In this document: positions 34,268 through 42,786 of the stretch, piece by piece
Numbering within the stretch: position 1 is the first letter of the stretch
How the letters are laid out: every line of letters begins with the position of its first letter
Notes under the pieces: generated by a model
The model's input: the letters and a program-made list of their open reading frames with translations, nothing else
What the model was told of the DNA's origin: nothing
Database searches by the model: none
Assembly (NCBI RefSeq): GCF_001984155.1
Contig: NZ_MTQO01000043.1
Location: forward strand, 282,547-346,546
Source of the DNA: Actinosynnema sp. ALI-1.44
Lineage (GTDB): Bacteria > Actinomycetota > Actinomycetes > Mycobacteriales > Pseudonocardiaceae
DNA: 64,000 nucleotides
Reading direction: 5' to 3'
Translations under genes and position numbers: made by a program

Positions 34268-35441
34268 CCCGCCGCGGCCTGCCGAGGAACAACGACAGCA
34301 GGCCGAGCACGACGAGGCCGAGGCTCATCGAGTACGCCGTGCGGTAGCCCAGCTCCCGCGCAAGACCGAGCAGTGGCCCGGCGAGCATGACGCCGACCGT
34401 GAGGGTGTTGGAGTACAGCGTGGTCGCGAACCCTGGCCGCTCCGGTGCCAGCGACTGGAAGTACGTCAGGCCGACACCCATCACCGCCGCGATCGCGACC
34501 GCGCTGAGCACCTGCCCGGCGGCGACGTGCCAGACTGCGCCGGACAACAGCATCACGGTGTGGTAGCCCAGCGCGACACTCCCGCCGATCAGGACGATCA
34601 GGTGCTGGTCGGACCGTGTCGCCAGGTGTCCGAACCAGAGGATGATCGGGATCTCCAGCGCGGCGCACAGCCCGAGGATCAGCCCGGCGTCGCCGGTCGT
34701 GCCCTGCAGGACGTTGGTGACGAACAGCGGCATCGCGTTCACGCCCAGCGCCGAACCCCCTTGCAGCAGAACGAGACCGATCGCGGCGAACACGATCTGC
34801 CGCCGGACCGCGCCGACTGATTCGTCCTTTTCGGCCGGTGGCCGCAGCCCCAGTTCCGGCATCCGCGCCGACATCAGCGCCACGACCAGGAACAGTGCGG
34901 CCGCGCCGAAGTACAGACCTTCGAAGCCGGTCCTGTCGAGCAGCAGAGCGGCCAACGGCGGACCGCCGACCCAGGCCAGCGAGAGCAGCGTCCGCATGAT
35001 GCTGACGCCGAACGACGCCTTCGCGGGGTTCGTGCGCTCCAGCGACTGGCGCGTGTACGCGAACATCTGCGCGAGCAGGCACGAGGAGATGGCGACCAGC
35101 GTGACCGAGACAGCCAGCAACACCCAGTAGTCGCGGACGATCGCGAACAAGACGGAACCGGTCGCGCCCGCGAGGGCTCCGGCGACCAGGATGTTGCGGC
35201 GCATGGCCCTAACGTCGGAGAGCCTGCCGAGCCAACTGCTCGCCGCGAGCCCGGCCAGCGGGGACACCAGCATGAAGGCGCCGAGCGCCGCCGAACTCGC
35301 GTGCACCTCGTCGCTCAGGAACAGCGCGAGGAACGGCCACGTCAACGCGTTGGACACGCCGATCGGTACGCAGATCGCCGCGAGGGGAAGGAGGGATCGC
35401 AGACTCAGCGAGGAGCGCGTCGCGCCCGCAGCGGTAGTCAC
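34254..35441 (-). CDS. MFS transporter, sugar-efflux (SET)-like
   Basis: 395 residues from GTG 35439-35441, chosen because AAGGAGG lies eight bases upstream; a TTG 12 codons earlier lacks a site. Twelve hydrophobic helices are visible. The first loop carries 'LGRLSDVRAMRRN', the MFS loop 2-3 signature, and 'WPFLALFLSDEVHASSAALG' resembles the SetA/SotA opening. Members export sugars, glycosides or drugs; the substrate is not predictable. The gene is 65 bp downstream of the luciferase-like monooxygenase gene on the same strand, so export of a product or toxic analogue related to that enzyme is possible. Confidence 0.85.
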   Translation of the reverse strand: MTTAAGATRSSLSLRSLLPLAAICVPIGVSNALTWPFLALFLSDEVHASSAALGAFMLVSPLAGLAASSWLGRLSDVRAMRRNILVAGALAGATGSVLFAIVRDYWVLLAVSVTLVAISSCLLAQMFAYTRQSLERTNPAKASFGVSIMRTLLSLAWVGGPPLAALLLDRTGFEGLYFGAAALFLVVALMSARMPELGLRPPAEKDESVGAVRRQIVFAAIGLVLLQGGSALGVNAMPLFVTNVLQGTTGDAGLILGLCAALEIPIILWFGHLATRSDQHLIVLIGGSVALGYHTVMLLSGAVWHVAAGQVLSAVAIAAVMGVGLTYFQSLAPERPGFATTLYSNTLTVGVMLAGPLLGLARELGYRTAYSMSLGLVVLGLLSLFLGRPRRVTSA

Positions 35442-35506
35442 CCGATCATCCTCCTTCCCGGAGGACGAATGGTCCAAACCTTTTCACCGCCGCGGGTCCG
35501 CCCCGC

Positions 35507-36538
35507 TCAGCCCAGTTCGGCGCGGACCTGCGGGAGGACCTCGGTCCCGAGCAGCTCGATGGCGTTCATCACAGCCGAGTGCGGCACGCCGGACCAGTCC
35601 ATCTGCATGGCGTACCGGTCGGCGCCGACCAGCTTGCCGACGCTGATCATCCGCTCGGCGACCTCCTGCGGGCTGCCGACGAACAGCGAGTTGGCGTCCC
35701 TGGCGTACTCGTCGTAGTGCGCGCGGGTCGGCAACGGCCAGCCGCGCGCCTTCGAGCCGTACCGCATGGTTTCCATCCAGTACGGGAAGAACGCCTCCTT
35801 GGCGTCCTGCGAGTTCTTCGCGATCAGCCCGACCCCGCCCATGGTGACGTGCAGGTCCCCGGGCGCGTGCCCACCGGACTCCCCGGCCTTGCGGTACAGG
35901 TCGACCAGCGGCTTGAACCGCTCCGGCTGGCCGCCGATCACCGCGTAGACCACAGGCAGCCCGAGCAGTCCGGTGCGGATGGACGACTCCGGGTTGCCGC
36001 CGGTGCCGATCGAGATCCGCAGCCGGTCGGAGTACGGCCGCGGCAGCACCCGGACGTTGTCCAGCGGCTCGCGGAACTTCCCGGACCACGTGATGGGATC
36101 CTGGCGGTCCAGGTGCAGCAGCAGCGCGAGCTTCTCCTCGAACAGCTCGTCGTAGTCCTCGAGCCGCGCACCGAACAGCGGGAACGACTCGGTGAACGAA
36201 CCACGACCGGCGAGCAGTTCGGCACGGCCGCGGCTGAGCTGGTCGAGCGTGGTGAACTGCTGGTAGACCCGGACCGGGTCCTCGGTGCTGAGCACGGTCA
36301 CCGCGCTGGACAGCGTGATGTTCGTGGTGACGCTCGCCGCCGCGGCCAGCACGGTCCCCGGGTTGGAGATGGCGTACTGGTCGAGGTGGTGCTCACCGAG
36401 ACCGTAGAAGGACAGACCGAGCTCGTCGGCCAGCCGGATCCGCTCGATGGTCTGCGCCAGAGCGTCGGCGACGGACACCTGCTCGCCCGTGACCGGGTCG
36501 GGGTGGCGGTCGCCGAAACTGTAGATGCCAAGCTCCAT
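35507..36538 (-). CDS. LLM-class flavin-dependent monooxygenase
   Basis: 343 residues from ATG 36536-36538. The bacterial luciferase-like TIM barrel is clear: 'MELGIYSFGDRHPDP', then 'LGLSFYGLGEHHLDQYAISN' with the His-rich active-site strand, 'LSSAVTVLSTEDPVRVYQQF' and 'GRAELLAGRGSFTESFPLFG'. 'ISIGTGGNPESSIRTGLLGL' is the phosphate-side loop. Enzymes of this class use reduced FMN or F420 to oxidise small organics; cofactor and substrate cannot be read from sequence alone. It is followed by the MFS exporter and preceded by the PH-domain gene, all on the minus strand. Confidence 0.9.
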   Translation of the reverse strand: MELGIYSFGDRHPDPVTGEQVSVADALAQTIERIRLADELGLSFYGLGEHHLDQYAISNPGTVLAAAASVTTNITLSSAVTVLSTEDPVRVYQQFTTLDQLSRGRAELLAGRGSFTESFPLFGARLEDYDELFEEKLALLLHLDRQDPITWSGKFREPLDNVRVLPRPYSDRLRISIGTGGNPESSIRTGLLGLPVVYAVIGGQPERFKPLVDLYRKAGESGGHAPGDLHVTMGGVGLIAKNSQDAKEAFFPYWMETMRYGSKARGWPLPTRAHYDEYARDANSLFVGSPQEVAERMISVGKLVGADRYAMQMDWSGVPHSAVMNAIELLGTEVLPQVRAELG

Positions 36539-36581
36539 GCCGACCTGAACAAGTCAGGATCGGTGACTATTCCGTCGAGGT

Positions 36582-36956
36582 TCAGAGGGCGTGGGCCGCG
36601 ATCAGCTGGCCGATCTGGCGGATGTTGGCTCCTCCCCGGAACTCCAGCCGGACGCTGCCGAGGCCGCTGAACCACAGGTCCAGTTCGGCGTCCAGGTCGA
36701 ACGTTCCGGCCGTCTCGATGGAGAAGGCCTGGATCTTGCTGTACGGCAGGGAGGTGTAGTCCTTCTTCTTGCCCGTCACTCCTTGGACGTTCACCGCTAT
36801 CAGGCGCTTCGTCGTGAAGACGACGTAGTCGCGTACCGCCTTGAACGCCAGGAGGACTTGCTCGCCCTGGATCAGGATGGGGGCTACTTCGGGGGCCAGG
36901 TTGTCCACCTTCGCCGGGGACAGCTTGAAGACCGTGTTCTTCTGGAAGTCGATCAC
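36582..36956 (-). CDS. Bacterial PH-domain protein
   Basis: 124 residues from GTG 36954-36956, chosen because homology begins with 'MIDFQKNTVFKLSPAKVDN'. 'LIQGEQVLLAFKAVRDYVVF' and 'TTKRLIAVNVQGVTGKKKDY' form the first beta-sheet, 'LPYSKIQAFSIETAG' the second, and 'IRQIGQLIAAHAL' the closing helix of a bPH (DUF1696/YvbH-type) fold. Function unknown; often linked to membrane stress. No signal peptide. It lies 43 bp before the LLM gene and 61 bp after the LRV-repeat gene on the same strand. Confidence 0.85.
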   Translation of the reverse strand: MIDFQKNTVFKLSPAKVDNLAPEVAPILIQGEQVLLAFKAVRDYVVFTTKRLIAVNVQGVTGKKKDYTSLPYSKIQAFSIETAGTFDLDAELDLWFSGLGSVRLEFRGGANIRQIGQLIAAHAL

Positions 36957-37017
36957 CTGTTCAGGGTAGCGATTTTCGGTGGGCCGCTCCGGGGCCTTTC
37001 GCGGTTTTGGGGGCCCT

Positions 37018-37893
37018 TCAGCAGGATTCCAGCAAGACCCGTTCCATGACCTTTCGGGGCAGTGCTGGATTCGCTGCCGCTGCCTCTGCGACGAGTAGGT
37101 CCGGGTCGTCGAGCAGGTCGGTGATTGTTCCTGCTGGGAGATTCGGGTGCTTCGCCGCGTGGCGGCGGGCGGGGAGCACACGCAGGCACAGCATGAGTGT
37201 CTCCGCGCTGGCGTTCGGGTGCTGGGCGATGTGCGGACACACGGCTGGGGAGCGTTGGGCCAGTTCGTGCAGCAGTTCTGTCGAGCATCGGGGGTTCTTG
37301 GCTGCCACCAGTGCTTGGACCACGCTGATCTCCTGGTCGTCGATCAGCTTGTCCGTCAGGTGCGTGGGCAGGTCGGGGTGCGGTGCCGCCAGTGCGCGTA
37401 CCTGCCAGTGTTCCGAGGTGGCGAGCCAGCGCAGTTCCGCGGGCGCCGCCGATGCGACGCGGGGCAGGAGAACGGGCGGGATGGCGGCTGTCACCGCTAT
37501 CTCCGCGAGCAGTCGCAGCGGCACGTTGGGGTTCCACGCCAGTTCCGGCCGGACGGCCCGGTCGTCCGCGAGGGTCCACAGCAGGCTTTCCGGCAGCGCC
37601 GGGTTTCTCGCCAGGTAGAGGCGCACCCACAGCCTCCTGTCCGTGGCCATCTGGTGGTAGGCGGCCACCGGCAGGTCCGTCCGGCGGGCCATCACCTCGC
37701 CTGTCGTCTCCAGCGCCGGTATGTCCGCCGCTTCCGGGACGTGGGCGGTCCTCGGTGCGCCGAACAGGTCCTCTCCGGCGTCGAGCTCGCCGCTGGTCAT
37801 CGCGACCAGCTTGTCCAACAGGTGGTCCGGCAGATTCGGGTTGTCAGCCAGCCCACAGAGGTGTGCGAGGTACCGGGTGTCCTCGTCGGGCAA
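37018..37893 (-). CDS. Leucine-rich-repeat-variant (LRV) protein
   Basis: 291 residues from ATG 37891-37893. The sequence is a run of ~24-28-residue helical repeats with the LRV phrase 'NPxLPxxLLxxLA': 'ADNPNLPDHLLDKLV', 'ARNPALPESLLWTLADD', 'AWNPNVPLRLLAEIA', 'APHPDLPTHLTDKL', 'AQHPNASAETLMLCL', 'AKHPNLPAGTITDLLDD' and 'AANPALPRKVMERVL'. About ten repeats form a right-handed superhelix. The Fe-S cluster domain of the original Azotobacter LRV protein is absent. Such proteins are probably protein-binding scaffolds; partners unknown. Confidence 0.8.
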   Translation of the reverse strand: MPDEDTRYLAHLCGLADNPNLPDHLLDKLVAMTSGELDAGEDLFGAPRTAHVPEAADIPALETTGEVMARRTDLPVAAYHQMATDRRLWVRLYLARNPALPESLLWTLADDRAVRPELAWNPNVPLRLLAEIAVTAAIPPVLLPRVASAAPAELRWLATSEHWQVRALAAPHPDLPTHLTDKLIDDQEISVVQALVAAKNPRCSTELLHELAQRSPAVCPHIAQHPNASAETLMLCLRVLPARRHAAKHPNLPAGTITDLLDDPDLLVAEAAAANPALPRKVMERVLLESC

Positions 37894-38154
37894 CGTGTCC
37901 TCCGCTTGGTGGATGCCGGTGCGGTGTCACCGGGTCCGCCCCATGCGGAACGTTTCAGGATGCCGTCGGCCCCGCCGGTTGGCTACCGCCGTTCGGACCA
38001 GTCAGCACACCGCCTAGCTGATCTTGCGGAACCCGCCGCGGGCACCCAGTTCGTCCGACACCCGGCACAGGTCATCCATGAGAACCCACGAAGGACGCCA
38101 AAACCAACGCGACCCCCCCAGAAACGTCATCGCGATCTTGTTAGCGTGTCCGGC

Positions 38155-38538
38155 GTGAAAAGGCAACAAACCTGTCCTTGTGATTCGGGCAAGTCGTACA
38201 CCGAGTGCTGTGGCGTCCTGCACCGGGGAGACGCGACGGCGAACACAGCGGAAGCGTTGATGCGGTCGCGCTACAGCGCCTACGCCGTCGGTGACGAGGG
38301 CTACCTACTCAGGACGTGGCATTCCACGACCCGCCCCCAGCGGGTCGATTTCGACCCGGCGCTGCGCTGGACCGGACTGGAGATCCTGGGCACGACCGGA
38401 GGCAGCCCGTTCCACACGGCGGGCACGGTCGAGTTCAACGCGAGCTACCGGCAGAACGGACGGGCCGAGGTCATGCACGAGAACAGCGGCTTCGCCCGCG
38501 AGGACGGCCGCTGGGTGTACGTCGAAGCCGCGGTCTGA
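38155..38538 (+). CDS. YchJ family (UPF0225) SEC-C motif protein
   Basis: 127 residues from GTG 38155; a TAGCGT -10 hexamer at 38142-38147 puts the predicted transcript start at this codon, so the mRNA is probably leaderless (GTG 38146 is the alternative). The N-terminal 'CPCDSGKSYTECCG' is a SEC-C zinc motif with Cys7, Cys9, Cys18 and Cys19. 'TAEALMRSRYSAYAVGDEGYLLRTWH' region is the YchJ-type NTF2-like fold opening, and 'FDPALRWTGLEIL' and 'EVMHENSGFAREDGRWVYV' complete it. Function not established; the family may be a zinc-binding NTF2-like chaperone. Confidence 0.88.
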   Translation: MKRQQTCPCDSGKSYTECCGVLHRGDATANTAEALMRSRYSAYAVGDEGYLLRTWHSTTRPQRVDFDPALRWTGLEILGTTGGSPFHTAGTVEFNASYRQNGRAEVMHENSGFAREDGRWVYVEAAV

Positions 38539-38574
38539 AATGCGGATCCGCGCCGCGGCGCGGACAATCGGACA

Positions 38575-38970
38575 GTGGCAGCGGTGAAAAAGGTGACGCT
38601 GACAGTGGTCGGCGGGGTGCTCCTGCTCGTCGGCGTGGCCCTGCTCGTCCTGCCGGGGCCGGGGTTGCTGCTGGTGCTCGCCGGTCTGCTGGTGCTCGCC
38701 TCGGAGTTCCCCGCGCTGGAGAAGTACGTCGACCCCGTCCGTGACCGGGCCATGAAGGCCGCCGAGGACAGCGTGAAGACACCGCTGCGGATCGCCTGGT
38801 CTGTTCTCGCCGGGTTGGCGTTGATCGCCGCGGGCGTCGTGTGGGGCACGGTCGACGGGCTGCCGCTCGGCGGGTGGAGCACCGGGTCGAGCCTGATCCT
38901 GTCCGGGATCGTGCTGCTCGTGCTGCTGGGCTGGAGCTACCGCCGCGTGCACGGCAAAGGCCCCGGTTGA
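38575..38970 (+). CDS. PGPGW-family transmembrane protein
   Basis: 131 residues from GTG 38575. The paired helices 'VTLTVVGGVLLLVGVALLVL' and 'GLLLVLAGLLVLASEFPALE' flank 'PGPG', the signature of the TMPGPGW family, and two more helices follow ('IAWSVLAGLALIAAGVVWG' and 'LILSGIVLLVLLGWSYR'). Four membrane spans in all, with a basic C-terminus. Role unknown. The stop codon forms the loop of a perfect 9-bp hairpin. Confidence 0.82.
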   Translation: MAAVKKVTLTVVGGVLLLVGVALLVLPGPGLLLVLAGLLVLASEFPALEKYVDPVRDRAMKAAEDSVKTPLRIAWSVLAGLALIAAGVVWGTVDGLPLGGWSTGSSLILSGIVLLVLLGWSYRRVHGKGPG

Positions 38971-38979
38971 ACCGGGGCC
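38959..38979. terminator. Bidirectional hairpin with the stop codon as loop
   Basis: GGCCCCGGT (38959-38967) pairs perfectly with ACCGGGGCC (38971-38979); the 3-base loop is the TGA stop of the PGPGW gene. It sits in the 15-bp gap between converging genes. Confidence 0.6.
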
Positions 38980-38985
38980 ACGTTC

Positions 38986-39661
38986 TCAGCCCGCGGACTG
39001 CCATGCGGTGATCCGCCGGACGATCATGATCACCATGACACCGGCGGCCATGGTGAGCACGAAGGTCGACACGGCGTCGAACGTCATGGCGGAGAAACGC
39101 AGGTCGATGTCGTTGCTGTCGGTCATGCGGGGGGTATCGCGCCACGACGAACGAGATGACGTAGTTGCCGATGAAAGCCAGCCACCAGGCGAGCACCAGT
39201 GCGCTGGGCGTGTCCGATCGTGGCGAGCTTGCCCGCCAGATGTCCCGCATCACCCGGTACGGGAACCAGAGGTTGACGATCGGGATGATCCAGCCGCCGA
39301 GCACCCACCCGGCAGCCAGTGACTGCGACTCCGACCCGCCGATCAGTTCGGCGTTGGTCCGCGCCCGCCACATCCACATCACGAACAGGATCCCGACGAG
39401 CGCCAGGAAGCCGAGTTCGGGCCATACCAGGCTGTCGACGTACTCCGCGCTGTCGAGCAGTTCCGTCGAGCTCAGGTTGCCTGCCGTGTAGTCGTCGTAC
39501 TTCGACTTGAGGTCGAACACGACGTAGGTCACGTAGGCGTTCTCCACCATCGCGGCGACCACGCCGACGATCGCCACCACGGCGAGCTTGGTCAACGATC
39601 TGACTCGGCTCAAACGGAAGAAGCTGTCACCCAGTTGCGGGCCTGGCTGTTCCGTAGTCAT
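38986..39661 (-). pseudogene. DUF4328 membrane protein gene with a +1 frameshift in a G6 tract
   Basis: The frame from ATG 39659-39661 codes for a DUF4328 protein: helices 'LAVVAIVGVVAAMVENAYV', 'GFLALVGILFVMWMWR', the signature 'GWVLGGWIIPIVNLWFPYRV' and 'LAWWLAFIGNYVISFVVAR'. At a run of six G (39127-39132; C6 in the message) the frame is lost. Similarity resumes one base later as 'MTDSNDIDLRFSAMTFDAV', then 'VLTMAAGVMVIMIVRRITAW', ending at the stop 38986-38988. The total span is 676 bases, one more than 225 codons, so deleting one G restores a normal 224-residue protein. This can be a sequencing error, a recent null mutation or slippage-controlled expression. Confidence 0.85.
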
Positions 39662-39758
39662 GTGAGCCCCCTGCGAGCGTGTGATTGGTGTCCCCCGATC
39701 CGGGGGCGGAACCTATCACTGGGATGCGAACGGGCGCACTCGGGTTCATGCTGTCGGC

Positions 39759-40076
39759 GTGACGATGGATGCAGCTGTGCAGGCGGCTATCGACGCCGCG
39801 AACAACAACGACCTTGAGGCCTTCCTCGCGTGCTTCACCAAGGACGGGGTGGTCGACGACTGGGGCCGCGAGTTCCGCGGTGCGGAACGCATCGGTCAGT
39901 GGAGCGACAACGAGTTCATCGGCAAACAGGTCAGCCTCGACGTGACCGAAGTGGACACCAGGGACGGCGAGACCATGGTGACCGCGCAGGTCGGCGGGAA
40001 CGGCTTCACCGGGCCGAGCCACTTCGTGTTCACCGTCGACGGGGGCAAGGTCTCCCGGATGACCATCAGGGCCTGA
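39759..40076 (+). CDS. SnoaL-like (NTF2 superfamily) protein
   Basis: 105 residues from GTG 39759, or 103 from ATG 39765. 'QAAIDAANNNDLEAFLACFTKDGVVDD' region is the NTF2-like cone opening, followed by 'WGREFRGAERIGQWSDNEFIG' and the strands 'VSLDVTEVDTRDGETMVTAQ' and 'HFVFTVDGGKVSRMTIRA'. Members range from polyketide cyclases to ligand-binding proteins without enzymic role; nothing nearby favours a specific one. The gene is divergent from the frameshifted DUF4328 gene and 3 bp ahead of a hydrophobic micro-ORF. Confidence 0.85.
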   Translation: MTMDAAVQAAIDAANNNDLEAFLACFTKDGVVDDWGREFRGAERIGQWSDNEFIGKQVSLDVTEVDTRDGETMVTAQVGGNGFTGPSHFVFTVDGGKVSRMTIRA

Positions 40077-40079
40077 CGC

Positions 40080-40205
40080 GTGCGGCTGCCTCGGTTCCCG
40101 CTCGCCGGGATACTCCTCTTCACGGCGAAACCCAGTGGCACGGCGACGCTGGTGTTCCTGCCGCTGTGGTTCCTGTTCTGCCTGGCGAACCTGGTGGTCG
40201 GGTGA
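40080..40205 (+). CDS. Hydrophobic micro-ORF A (41 residues)
   Basis: GTG 40080 opens a 41-codon frame: 'MRLPRFPLAGILLFTAKPSG' then 'TATLVFLPLWFLFCLANLVV', with one clear membrane helix. Third positions are almost all G or C, as in neighbouring real genes. It starts 3 bp after the SnoaL-like gene and its TGA overlaps the GTG start of micro-ORF B (GTGA). It could be an independent small membrane protein, or the first half of one ~73-residue protein split by a frameshift. Confidence 0.55.
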   Translation: MRLPRFPLAGILLFTAKPSGTATLVFLPLWFLFCLANLVVG

Positions 40206-40300
40206 TCGCCGCGGGCTACGGCGTCGCCGAGGAGATCCCGATCCTGCTCCTCAACTTCGCCGTGCCCGCGGCGATTTCCGTGCTGGGCCTGGGTTTCTAG
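40202..40300 (+). CDS. Hydrophobic micro-ORF B (32 residues)
   Basis: GTG 40202 opens a 32-codon frame, 'MIAAGYGVAEEIPILLLNFA' then 'VPAAISVLGLGF', ending at TAG 40298-40300. It overlaps micro-ORF A by 4 bases and the 3' end of the converging glycosidase gene by 4 bases. The hydrophobic segment could form a second membrane helix paired with that of micro-ORF A. Confidence 0.5.
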   Translation: MIAAGYGVAEEIPILLLNFAVPAAISVLGLGF

Positions 40301-42786
40301 CGGCCTACCTGTACCTCCAGCCGTGCGGACGAGCCAGGCGAGGCCACACGCACCTCCGCTCCGCGTGTCGTGGTGGCGACCTGATACGCGGCGGGACGGC
40401 CGTCGAGCCGTACGGCAGCGATCGTTGCCCCAGCGGGCAGCACGACGCCGACGGTCAGCGCCGCGCCGACCGAGCGCGACGTGACCTCGGTCCGGTAGAC
40501 GCTCCCGTCCCGGTCGACACTGACGTCGACCGAGCCGCGACCGACCCGGATGTCGCGACCGGCGACGGAGTTCTGGCCATCGGGCAGCTGCGGGACGACC
40601 GCGAGGCGAGCGGCACCGAGGTCCGGCGCCACCCCGAGCTGCTGGTGCACGACCGGCCAGAGCGTGCCGTACGTGCCCCAAGCTTGGAGGTTCATCGACC
40701 GGTCGTGGAACGGCCGGTCGATGTTGGCCTTGGAGTCGGGCGACGGCGCCACCTCGGGCATCGCGCCCGGTGTCTCCCACACGGCCGGGTCGAGCTGGAT
40801 CCGCGCGTTGCCGGTCGTGTACCGCCGCTGCGCGGCCATCCGGCCGTAGTTGCCCTCGGCCACCGCCATCACGGCCGTGTTCAAGGAGTACGTGGCCCGC
40901 TCACTGGCCACTGTGGACACGAGCGGGTCGCAGGACGGTCCGGGATTGCCCACCGGTGCGCTGGTCGGGCCGGTCCCGGTGTGGAACGTCCCGAACTCGC
41001 CGGTGTAGCAGTCCCGTTCGCGCTGGACGAGCGCTTGCTTGCCGTGCTCGGCCGACGCGAGCGGGCCTGCCTCCATCGGCGTGACGCCGGTCCAGTGCCG
41101 CTGGAACACCGGGGTGTTGTCGTTCGCGGGATTGGCCGGGTCGTCGATCGAGTCCGCGTAACCGACGCCTTCCTTGACCCACCACTGCGCCTCGAACCGC
41201 CGCCGCAGGTCCTCGGCCTTGCCCGCGGCCCAACGCGCGACCGCGCCGTCGTGCTTGCTCGCCGCCAGATCGGCGAGGTCGAGCAGGCCGCGGATCAGGT
41301 AGACCGCGCTGTCCAGCTTCTCCTGACCCATACCCTGGCGTTCGACGTTGCCCAGGCCTTCCGGCCAGCCGTCCCCGTCCTTGTCCAGCGTGCCGGTGAC
41401 GTATCGGAGGTTGCGCACCGCGAAGTCGTACATCTCGTCGCGGAACGAGTTGTCGCCGGTCCAACGCCAGACCAAGGCGACAGCGCTGGGGAACTTCACG
41501 GTCTCGTCGGTGTTCCCGGCGGCTGTGTTGTTGCCGAAGTAGACGTCTCCAGTGGACACGACCTCGTGCACCACCTTGCCGCTGCGCTTGTTCAACATCT
41601 CGCTGACGTCCCGCAGCGCGCGGAGGTGGTCGCGGACGATGTCGAACTGCCCGGCCGCCACCGCCGCGTACGCGCTGTACTCGCCGTCCGTGGCGAACAG
41701 CCACGGGTAGTCCGGGAAACCCGCGGCCAGCCAACGCATCCGTGGCACGGTCCCGACCGGATCGGGATACGCCTTGCCCTCGTCGACGTCACGGATGCGG
41801 GCGTTGCGGACCTCCTGCACGGAATCGAGGAGGTTCTGCTTGCTCCACTCGACGCTCCGCTCCAGCAGGCGGTCACCCGGCAGATCCACCACAGTGGACG
41901 AAGCGGCCGAACGCCGGGCCGACACCGTCCGGTGCAGCGCACCTGCCGGGTCGCGCATGACCGCGTCGAAGGTCGCACGCGCCTGGCCGCCCGTGTCGCC
42001 ACCGGCGACAGCGAACCAGAGCGTCGCCGGACGCCCGGCGGCCAGCCGCAGCGAGTACTCCAGCCTGCCCCCGGTGCCCTTGCCGAACGCGGAATCGTCG
42101 CACCGCGCGGGTGCCGGACCGTCCGCCGGGCACACCACCGCCGGGTCCTGCGGTCCCCGGTGACCCGGTCCCAGGGCGTGGCCCGTCGGCTGGGACGCGG
42201 ACCCGACGACCGCCGAGCCGACGGGATCCTGGAACACCAGGGCCCCGTCGCCGACAGATCCGCTGTCCGGGCCGTTGGTGCTGGCGTTGGGCGTCGTCCA
42301 GCCCCACGGGTAGGCGGGCATCAGCTCCGAATGGGCGTCCAACGCCAGCCGTGCGTCCCGTTTCCGATCCGAGCGGACCGTCAACCCGATGACGGTCGCC
42401 CGAGCACCGGCGGGCACGAACTCCACGCGGTCCACCGAAAGCCCGCCGCCGCGGTACTCGAACCGTTGGTATCCCTGGCCACGGGCGTACCTGGTCGCCG
42501 GAACGTCCTTGCCCAGCCAAGATCCGTCCAGCGCGAACCACACGCCGTCGAGGAGCTTCACCGGCGGTGCCCAGAAACCACCCATCTCGCCGCGGATGTG
42601 CCACCCCGTTGCCGGGTACAGCCCGGTCTCGTCGCCCATCGCGAACGCCCGGTCGCCGGACACCAGCGCACGCCGGTCGGCCAGCCGGGTGGTCTCCGAG
42701 ACCTCGCCGGACGGCGCCGCCGCAGCGGTCGGCACCGGCACGAGCGTGGCGGCGACCACCAATGCCGTGACCACACCGGCTTTCAT
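40297..42786 (-). CDS. Secreted six-hairpin (alpha/alpha-barrel) glycosidase
   Basis: 829 residues from ATG 42784-42786, overlapping the permease stop by 4 bp. Residues 1-23 are a Sec signal (VVTALVVAATLVPVPTAAAA). The N-terminal ~270 residues form a beta-sandwich with 'LDGVWFALDGSWLGKDVPAT'. Residues ~290-690 form an alpha/alpha barrel of amylo-1,6-glucosidase/GH63-like type: 'WLAAGFPDYPWLFATDGEYS' and 'VSTGDVYFGNNTAAGNTDET' hold acidic catalytic candidates, and 'DKDGDGWPEGLGNVERQGMG' is the family loop. A C-terminal beta domain follows. It should hydrolyse an oligosaccharide outside the cell and feed the ABC importer whose genes precede it. Confidence 0.85.
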   Translation of the reverse strand: MKAGVVTALVVAATLVPVPTAAAAPSGEVSETTRLADRRALVSGDRAFAMGDETGLYPATGWHIRGEMGGFWAPPVKLLDGVWFALDGSWLGKDVPATRYARGQGYQRFEYRGGGLSVDRVEFVPAGARATVIGLTVRSDRKRDARLALDAHSELMPAYPWGWTTPNASTNGPDSGSVGDGALVFQDPVGSAVVGSASQPTGHALGPGHRGPQDPAVVCPADGPAPARCDDSAFGKGTGGRLEYSLRLAAGRPATLWFAVAGGDTGGQARATFDAVMRDPAGALHRTVSARRSAASSTVVDLPGDRLLERSVEWSKQNLLDSVQEVRNARIRDVDEGKAYPDPVGTVPRMRWLAAGFPDYPWLFATDGEYSAYAAVAAGQFDIVRDHLRALRDVSEMLNKRSGKVVHEVVSTGDVYFGNNTAAGNTDETVKFPSAVALVWRWTGDNSFRDEMYDFAVRNLRYVTGTLDKDGDGWPEGLGNVERQGMGQEKLDSAVYLIRGLLDLADLAASKHDGAVARWAAGKAEDLRRRFEAQWWVKEGVGYADSIDDPANPANDNTPVFQRHWTGVTPMEAGPLASAEHGKQALVQRERDCYTGEFGTFHTGTGPTSAPVGNPGPSCDPLVSTVASERATYSLNTAVMAVAEGNYGRMAAQRRYTTGNARIQLDPAVWETPGAMPEVAPSPDSKANIDRPFHDRSMNLQAWGTYGTLWPVVHQQLGVAPDLGAARLAVVPQLPDGQNSVAGRDIRVGRGSVDVSVDRDGSVYRTEVTSRSVGAALTVGVVLPAGATIAAVRLDGRPAAYQVATTTRGAEVRVASPGSSARLEVQVGR

